Source: Ilumatobacteraceae bacterium
GTDB taxonomy: Bacteria > Actinomycetota > Acidimicrobiia > Acidimicrobiales > Ilumatobacteraceae
Length of the DNA: 9,846 nt
Assembly (NCBI GenBank): GCA_007122945.1
Contig: SKSP01000338.1
Span: 1 to 9,846, forward strand
Reading direction: 5' to 3'
In this document: one piece after another, positions 5,389 through 9,846 of the stretch
How positions within the stretch are numbered: position 1 is the first letter of the stretch
Layout of the letters: the number at the start of each line of letters is the position of its first letter
Position numbers and translations under genes: made by a program
The notes under the pieces: model-generated
What the model saw: only the letters and a program-made list of their open reading frames with translations
Databases searched by the model: none
Told to the model about the DNA's origin: nothing

Positions 5389-6531
5389 AACATCGTCGCC
5401 GTGAGCGAGTGGCTCGACCCGGCCCGGATGATCGCCCCGGCCGCGATCCCCTACTGGCTCGGTTGGGTCGCCGGGTGGCTCCTGCTGTGGCGGGGCCGAC
5501 CCCTCCCGATGCCCGACCCGATGCCCGACCCGATGCCCGACCCGACGGCCGAACGACCGGTCGACCGGTCGGTCGGGCGACCGGCCGTCGCCGTGGTGGT
5601 GCCGGCGCGCGACGAAGCCGAGGCGTTGCCCCGACTGCTCTCGCCGCTCGTCGCCGCCGCGACCGACGGCGACGAGATCGTCGTCGTCGACGACCACTCC
5701 ACCGACGGGACCGGCGACGTCGCCCGGTCGCTCGGCGCCCGCGTCGTGTCGCCACCGGAGCTCCCCGAGGGCTGGCTCGGCAAGCCCCACGCCTGCTGGC
5801 ACGGGGCGGCGGCGACGAACGCGCCGGTCCTCGCGTTCGTGGACGCGGACGTCGTGCCACCCGCCGACCTCCTCGACCGGCTCGGCGCCGCCGTCGCCGA
5901 GCACCCCGGCACGGTCGTGTCGGTCCAGCCCTGGCACGTGCCCGGGGGCCCCACCGAACACCTCAGCGTGCTGTTCAACGTGACCGCCCTGATGGGTGTC
6001 GGCCGGTTCGGCGTCCTCGGCGGCCGGGTGCGGCCCCGAGCGGCGTTCGGTCCGGTGCTCGCGCTCGATCGGGCGACGTACGACCGGGTCGGCGGCCACG
6101 CCCGACCGGACGTGCGCACGATGCACACCGAGGACATCGGCATCGCCCGGGCCGTCGGACGGGTCGAGCTGTACACGGGACGACCGGACGTGCGGTTCCG
6201 CATGTACCCGGGCGGGTTCACCGACCTGGTGCGCGGCTGGACCCGCAGCATCGCGACCGGGGCGGGCGCCGCGCCCTGGTGGGCGGCGCTGCTGACGCTG
6301 GCGTGGGTGTGGTCGCTCGCCGGCGGATGGGCGGCGAGCCCGTGGTTCTGGGTGACCAGTGCCGTGCAGGTCGCGGTCCTCGCCCGCCGGGCGGGCCGCT
6401 TCTCACCGGTGGTCGCCGTGCTCTACCCGGTGGCGCTCGCCGTGTTCGTCGTCGTGTTCGTCCGCAGTCTCGTCGCCCGCGCCCTGCGCCGCGACGTCGA
6501 GTGGAAGCACCGCCGCGTCGCCGCCCGCTGA
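5386..6531 (+). CDS. Membrane-associated family 2 glycosyltransferase (CrtQ/HpnB type)
   Basis: A 381-residue GT2 enzyme. An N-terminal membrane segment (about 17-35) is joined by a Pro/Asp-rich linker (40-65) to the GT-A catalytic domain. VVVPARDEAEALPRLL (70-85) and EIVVVDDHSTDGTGD (97-111) bind the nucleotide sugar. FVDADVV (151-157) is the DXD metal site and TEDIG (248-252) holds the likely catalytic acidic pair. PEGWLGKPHACWHGA (127-141) is the signature I associate with CrtQ-like carotenoid and HpnB-like hopanoid-associated transferases. Three hydrophobic segments (about 298-315, 318-335, 341-360) anchor the C-terminus. It probably glycosylates a lipid or terpenoid at the membrane, but no carotenoid or hopanoid gene is nearby to confirm this. 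The start is uncertain: GTG 5386 or GTG 5401; neither has a Shine-Dalgarno. Confidence 0.88.
   Translation: MNIVAVSEWLDPARMIAPAAIPYWLGWVAGWLLLWRGRPLPMPDPMPDPMPDPTAERPVDRSVGRPAVAVVVPARDEAEALPRLLSPLVAAATDGDEIVVVDDHSTDGTGDVARSLGARVVSPPELPEGWLGKPHACWHGAAATNAPVLAFVDADVVPPADLLDRLGAAVAEHPGTVVSVQPWHVPGGPTEHLSVLFNVTALMGVGRFGVLGGRVRPRAAFGPVLALDRATYDRVGGHARPDVRTMHTEDIGIARAVGRVELYTGRPDVRFRMYPGGFTDLVRGWTRSIATGAGAAPWWAALLTLAWVWSLAGGWAASPWFWVTSAVQVAVLARRAGRFSPVVAVLYPVALAVFVVVFVRSLVARALRRDVEWKHRRVAAR
5506..5541 (+). repeat. 12-bp in-frame tandem repeat in glycosyltransferase linker
   Basis: Three exact copies of CCGATGCCCGAC (5506-5517, 5518-5529, 5530-5541) are followed by a partial unit CCGACGGCC. They encode PMPD repeated, in the linker between the first membrane segment and the catalytic domain, so copy number would change linker length without shifting frame. 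A further GACCGGTC/GGTC-rich stretch follows to about 5585. Confidence 0.93.
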
Positions 6532-6556
6532 CGGCGATCGGTCGACCCCGTTCAGC

Positions 6557-6572
6557 GTCGGATATGTCCGGC
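6557..6572. terminator. Weak hairpin between convergent genes
   Basis: GTCGGA (6557-6562) pairs with TCCGGC (6567-6572), one pair being G-T, around the loop TATG. It lies in the 60-bp gap between the convergent glycosyltransferase and quinone oxidoreductase genes. There is no U-tract on either side. CCCGTTCAG also occurs directly repeated at 6547-6555 and 6587-6595. The terminator role is only a guess from position. Confidence 0.25.
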
Positions 6573-6591
6573 GTGGACCCCTGGAACCCGT

Positions 6592-7586
6592 TCAGTTCCC
6601 GGTGAGGTCGAGGAGGATCTTGCCGATGTTGGCGTCGGCCTCCATGTGGCGGTGGGCGTCGGCGACCCGGTCGAGCGGGAACCGCGAATCGATCACGGGG
6701 TGCAGGGCGCCGGCCTCGAACAGTGGGAGCACCTCGGCGATGAACCGCTGACACACGGCGATCTTCTGTTCGAGCGGACGCATCCGCAGCGTGGTGCCGA
6801 CCCAGTGGATCCGCTTGGTGAGCAACAGACCGAGGTTGACCGACGTGGTGCCACCACCCATCAGGCCGACCTGCACGATCGTGCCCTGGCGCCGGACCGA
6901 GCGCAGGTTGCGATCGGCCTCCTCGCCACCGATCACGTCGAGCACGACGTCGACCCCGCCCGGCACGAGCCCGGACAGCTCACCGGCCCAGTCGTGCGGT
7001 GAACGCTCCAGCACGATGTCGGCGCCCAGGGTCGAGCAGGCCTGCATCTTCCCGGTCGAGCACGTGACGGCGATGCGCGCACCGATCGCCTTGGCGATCT
7101 GGATGCCGGCCGTGCCGACCCCCGAGGCACCGGCGTGCACGAGCGCCCAGCGACCGCTCGTCAGGCCACCCTGCACGACGAGTGCGTCCCACGCGGTGAG
7201 GAACACCTCGGGCACCGCCGCCGCGTCGGCCAGGTCGAGCCCGGCGGGGACCGGCAGCGCCTGCCGCTCGTGGGTGACGACCAGCTCGGCGTAGCACGCG
7301 CCCGACTCGATGCCCATCACGCGGTCGCCCACCGACCACGCCGTCACCCGCTCGCCGACCGCCTCGACCGTCCCGGCGTACTCGAGACCGGGGATCTCGA
7401 ACTCGCGCTGCACCGGGTCGGGGTACCCGCCCATGCGCTGCAGCGTGTCGGCGCGATTGAGCGCCGAGTGGGCGACCCGCACCCGGATCTCGTCGGGGCC
7501 GGGCACCGGATCGGGCACCTCGGCCAGGGTGAGGACCTCGGGGCCGCCGTGTTCGGGGATCGTGACCGCGCGCATGCGGCCCAGCA

Positions 7587-7587
<1 letters not shown>
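6592..7587 (-). CDS. Zinc-independent quinone oxidoreductase-like MDR enzyme (PIG3/TP53I3 type)
   Basis: A 331-residue medium-chain dehydrogenase/reductase of the NAD(P)H:quinone oxidoreductase branch. It opens with MRAVTIPEHGGPEVL (5-19), the usual start of this family. The catalytic domain includes SALNRADTLQRMGGYP (41-56) and PGLEYAGTV (66-74). The Rossmann domain begins at about 123 with the nucleotide loop HAGASGVGTAG (151-161), whose AxxGxxG form favours NADPH. The structural-zinc cysteine cluster of alcohol dehydrogenases is absent. It should reduce quinones or enones in the cytosol; the true substrate is unknown. ATG at 7587 overlaps the orn stop as TGATG, which suggests translational coupling. 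ATG at 7575 is an in-frame alternative closer to the family's usual N-terminus. It is second in the orn operon. Confidence 0.92.
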
Positions 7588-8273
<686 letters not shown>

Positions 8274-8281
8274 GACGACGC

Positions 8282-8287
8282 ACACTA
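8282..8287 (-). promoter_or_regulatory. -10 box of orn operon, leaderless type
   Basis: TAGTGT on the minus strand is followed by 8 nt and the orn ATG at 8273, again fitting a transcript that starts at the start codon. No Shine-Dalgarno is seen. The adjacent upstream DNA, including any -35, merges into the tandem repeat at 8308-8377. Confidence 0.5.
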
Positions 8288-8307
8288 GGTGCCTCGTGCC
8301 GGACGCG

Positions 8308-8377
8308 CCCGGTGGGACGGTCCGGTGCGCCGCCCGTTGGGACGGTCCGGTGCGACGGTCCGGTGCGACGGTCCGAC
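8308..8377. repeat. Nested 25-bp and 13-bp repeats between orn and the hydrolase gene
   Basis: Two 25-bp units (8308-8332 and 8333-8357) agree at 23 of 25 positions. Each contains GACGGTCCGGTGC. That 13-mer then continues in tandem: 8341-8353, 8354-8366 and a partial copy 8367-8377; another copy is at 8316-8328. The array fills most of the 126-bp gap between divergent genes and so overlaps both upstream regions. Confidence 0.93.
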
Positions 8378-8399
8378 ATCGGTCTGCGACGATGCGAGG

Positions 8400-9023
8400 A
8401 TGGGCGACGTGATCCGCGACCGACACCTCGGCTTCGCCGAGCTGCTCGCGCTCGACGGCGTGGAGGAACGCTGCGAGCTGCGCGGTCGGTTCGGGTTCAT
8501 GGCGTACCACGGCGGTGCCCTCGAGGTGATGACCGACGTGATCGCTCACGAGGCCGCGGCGGCGAGTGGCGCCAGCTACTACGGCGTCCACCAGCCCCGG
8601 GGGATGCGCAACCACATCGCCTCCACCAAGGTCCGCCCGGCGGACTCCGACGCGCTCGCCGACTTCGTCGACCACGTCGACGTCGTCGTGACCGTCCACG
8701 GGTTCGGTCGGCGCGGCCTGTTCACGTCGCTGCTGCTCGGTGGCGCCAACCGCGAGCTCGCCGAGCACGTGGCGGACCCACTACGCCGGCACCTCCCGGC
8801 CTACGACGTGGTGACCGACCTCGACCGCATCCCCTCCGGTCTGCGGGGGCTGCACCCGGAGAACCCGGTCAATCTCCCGATCGGCCAGGGTGTGCAGATC
8901 GAGCTGCCGCCGCGCGTGCGCGGCGCGAGCCCGCTGTGGTGGGACTGGGAGCACGGCCTCACCCCGCACACCCGGTCGCTGGTCGCTGCGCTCGCCGAGG
9001 CCGCTCGTACCTGGACAGACTGA
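8400..9023 (+). CDS. Poly-gamma-glutamate hydrolase family protein (PghP/DUF867-like)
   Basis: A 207-residue protein matching the phage-type poly-gamma-glutamate hydrolase family, which has a carboxypeptidase-like zinc fold and cuts gamma-glutamyl bonds. Motifs in order: YHGGALEVMTD (36-46; His37 and Glu42 likely zinc ligands), SYYGV (59-63), NHIAS (71-75; the family's HITS), VVTVHGFG (96-103; His100, probable third ligand), LLGGANREL (112-120), and NPVNLPIGQGVQIELPPRVR (155-174), where Glu168 is a likely catalytic residue. There is no signal peptide, so it looks cytosolic or released by other means. ATG at 8400 has GAGG directly against it; GTG at 8409 would be better spaced from that GAGG. 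No capsule or phage genes are nearby, so its natural substrate may be another gamma-glutamyl compound. It is followed after 5 bp by an SDR gene. Confidence 0.85.
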   Translation: MGDVIRDRHLGFAELLALDGVEERCELRGRFGFMAYHGGALEVMTDVIAHEAAAASGASYYGVHQPRGMRNHIASTKVRPADSDALADFVDHVDVVVTVHGFGRRGLFTSLLLGGANRELAEHVADPLRRHLPAYDVVTDLDRIPSGLRGLHPENPVNLPIGQGVQIELPPRVRGASPLWWDWEHGLTPHTRSLVAALAEAARTWTD

Positions 9024-9028
9024 CGTCG

Positions 9029-9846
9029 ATGGATCCCGACGGCCACTCCCCCGGCGACGAACGATCGCCGGAGACACCCGGCACGCTCACCGGGCGGGTC
9101 GCCCTGATCACCGGGGGTGGCAGCGGCATCGGCCTGGCGTGCGCCCGAGCACTCGCGACCGACGGCGCCACCGTCGTCCTGACCGGCCGCTCGCCCGAGC
9201 GACTCGCCGCGGGTGCCGCCGAGCTGACCGACGACGGCCTCCCCGCCGGCCGGGTGCACACCGTGGAGTGCGACGTCACCGATCACGACGCGGTCGGCGA
9301 GGCGTGTGCCGCGGCGGCGACGCACGGGCCGCTGGCCATGTTGCTCGTCAACGCCGGGTTCGGCTCTGCCGCGCCGCTGCACCGCACGTCGATCGACGAC
9401 TGGACCTCGGTGCTCGCCACGAACCTGACCGGCGCCTTCTCGACGATCCACCACGCGATCCCCCATCTCGCCGCGGCCGCCCGCACGATCGACGACGGCG
9501 CGGCGATCGTCGCCGTGTCGTCGATCGCCGGCGTCGCCACGCACCGCTACATGACGCCCTACAACGTGTCGAAGGCCGGGCTCGAGATGCTCGTGCGACA
9601 AGCGGCCGACGAGCTCGGCGGGTCGGGGATCCGCGCCAACGCGGTGCGACCCGGCCTCGTGCCGACCGACGCATCGCAGATGCTCGTCGAGGTCGACGAG
9701 ATCCGCGAGGACTACCTCGCCCAGATGCCGCTCGGCCGGGTCGGCGAGACCGGCGACGTCGCCCGGCTGGTGCGGTTCCTGCTCGGGCCGGAGAGCAGAT
9801 GGATCACCGGGACGTGCATCAGCGTCGACGGTGGCCATCACCTGCG
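9029..9846 (+). CDS. Short-chain dehydrogenase/reductase (SDR), 3' end just beyond window
   Basis: A classical SDR with 272 residues visible. The cofactor loop is TGGGSGIG (28-35) and NAG is at 108-110. The catalytic triad is Ser165 (VSSIAG), Tyr178 and Lys182 (YNVSK), with Asn132 in ATNLTG as the fourth member. The PG motif is ANAVRPGL (203-210). TGR at 52-54 after the second strand suggests NADP(H). The frame runs off the end at the usual C-terminal motif, ITGTCISVDGGHHL, so only a few residues are missing. About 20 extra polar residues precede the fold. It resembles 3-oxoacyl-ACP reductases (FabG-like), but the substrate is not assignable. ATG at 9029 lies 5 bp after the poly-gamma-glutamate hydrolase stop, so the two are probably co-transcribed. 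Confidence 0.92.
   Translation, partial: MDPDGHSPGDERSPETPGTLTGRVALITGGGSGIGLACARALATDGATVVLTGRSPERLAAGAAELTDDGLPAGRVHTVECDVTDHDAVGEACAAAATHGPLAMLLVNAGFGSAAPLHRTSIDDWTSVLATNLTGAFSTIHHAIPHLAAAARTIDDGAAIVAVSSIAGVATHRYMTPYNVSKAGLEMLVRQAADELGGSGIRANAVRPGLVPTDASQMLVEVDEIREDYLAQMPLGRVGETGDVARLVRFLLGPESRWITGTCISVDGGHHL

Noticed and set aside
2096..5389. A 1097-codon open frame on the plus strand
   Set aside because: It is antisense to ccdA, tlpA, whiB and the MBL hydrolase genes, all with clear motifs. Its product is Arg/Asp/Gly-rich with no domain; it stays open only because stop codons are rare at this GC content.
5366..5860. Long N-terminal extension of the MBL hydrolase upstream of 5368
   Set aside because: The extension is Arg/Pro-rich and antisense to the glycosyltransferase; the conserved fold begins well after the ATG at 5368.
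8289..8399. Earlier GTG start for the poly-gamma-glutamate hydrolase
   Set aside because: The extra 37 residues would be translated from the tandem repeat and are low-complexity Arg/Gly; the family domain starts after the ATG at 8400.

Overview
The window is very GC-rich DNA of actinobacterial type. Codon third positions are almost always G or C, GTG starts are used, and there is a WhiB-family regulator, which is essentially an actinobacterial family. Several genes carry a TANNNT box 7-8 nt in front of the start codon, as expected for leaderless transcripts. The protein set would fit Acidimicrobiia (Ilumatobacter-like) or a related lineage, but that placement is inference. No phage, IS, CRISPR, tRNA or rRNA was found. 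The genes look like ordinary chromosomal metabolism and housekeeping. The unusual part is several short tandem repeats and the structured stretch around the whiB-like gene.

Layout. 1-418 (-): 5' part of a NUDIX hydrolase, divergent from 547-1818 (+), an acetyl-CoA hydrolase/transferase-family CoA-transferase. That gene runs convergently into, and overlaps by 35 bp, a two-gene thiol-redox operon on the minus strand: tlpA-like thioredoxin (2681-3262), then ccdA-like membrane electron carrier (1784-2680), with TAG directly followed by ATG. Upstream, 3340-3699 (-) encodes a WhiB-like Fe-S regulator with its own hairpin terminator. Between whiB and the next gene (3700-4216) lie a 12-bp tandem repeat, a minus-strand intrinsic terminator, a second hairpin and a possible 66-aa small gene.

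4217-5368 (-) is a metallo-beta-lactamase-fold hydrolase, divergent from a membrane-associated family 2 glycosyltransferase (5386-6531, +) of the CrtQ/HpnB type. Convergent to that is the orn-qor operon on the minus strand: oligoribonuclease (7587-8273) overlapping a quinone-oxidoreductase-like enzyme (6592-7587) through TGATG. Divergent from orn, a poly-gamma-glutamate hydrolase-like protein (8400-9023, +) is followed after 5 bp by an SDR oxidoreductase (9029 to the window end, +).

Functionally, TlpA and CcdA should work together, passing electrons from cytoplasmic thioredoxin through the membrane to an exported disulfide reductase. Orn clears 2-5-nt RNA fragments. The other enzymes show no obvious shared pathway. 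I see no convincing new multi-gene system. The best leads are the repeat-dominated whiB upstream region, the repeat-encoded acidic tail on Orn, and the poly-gamma-glutamate hydrolase homologue.
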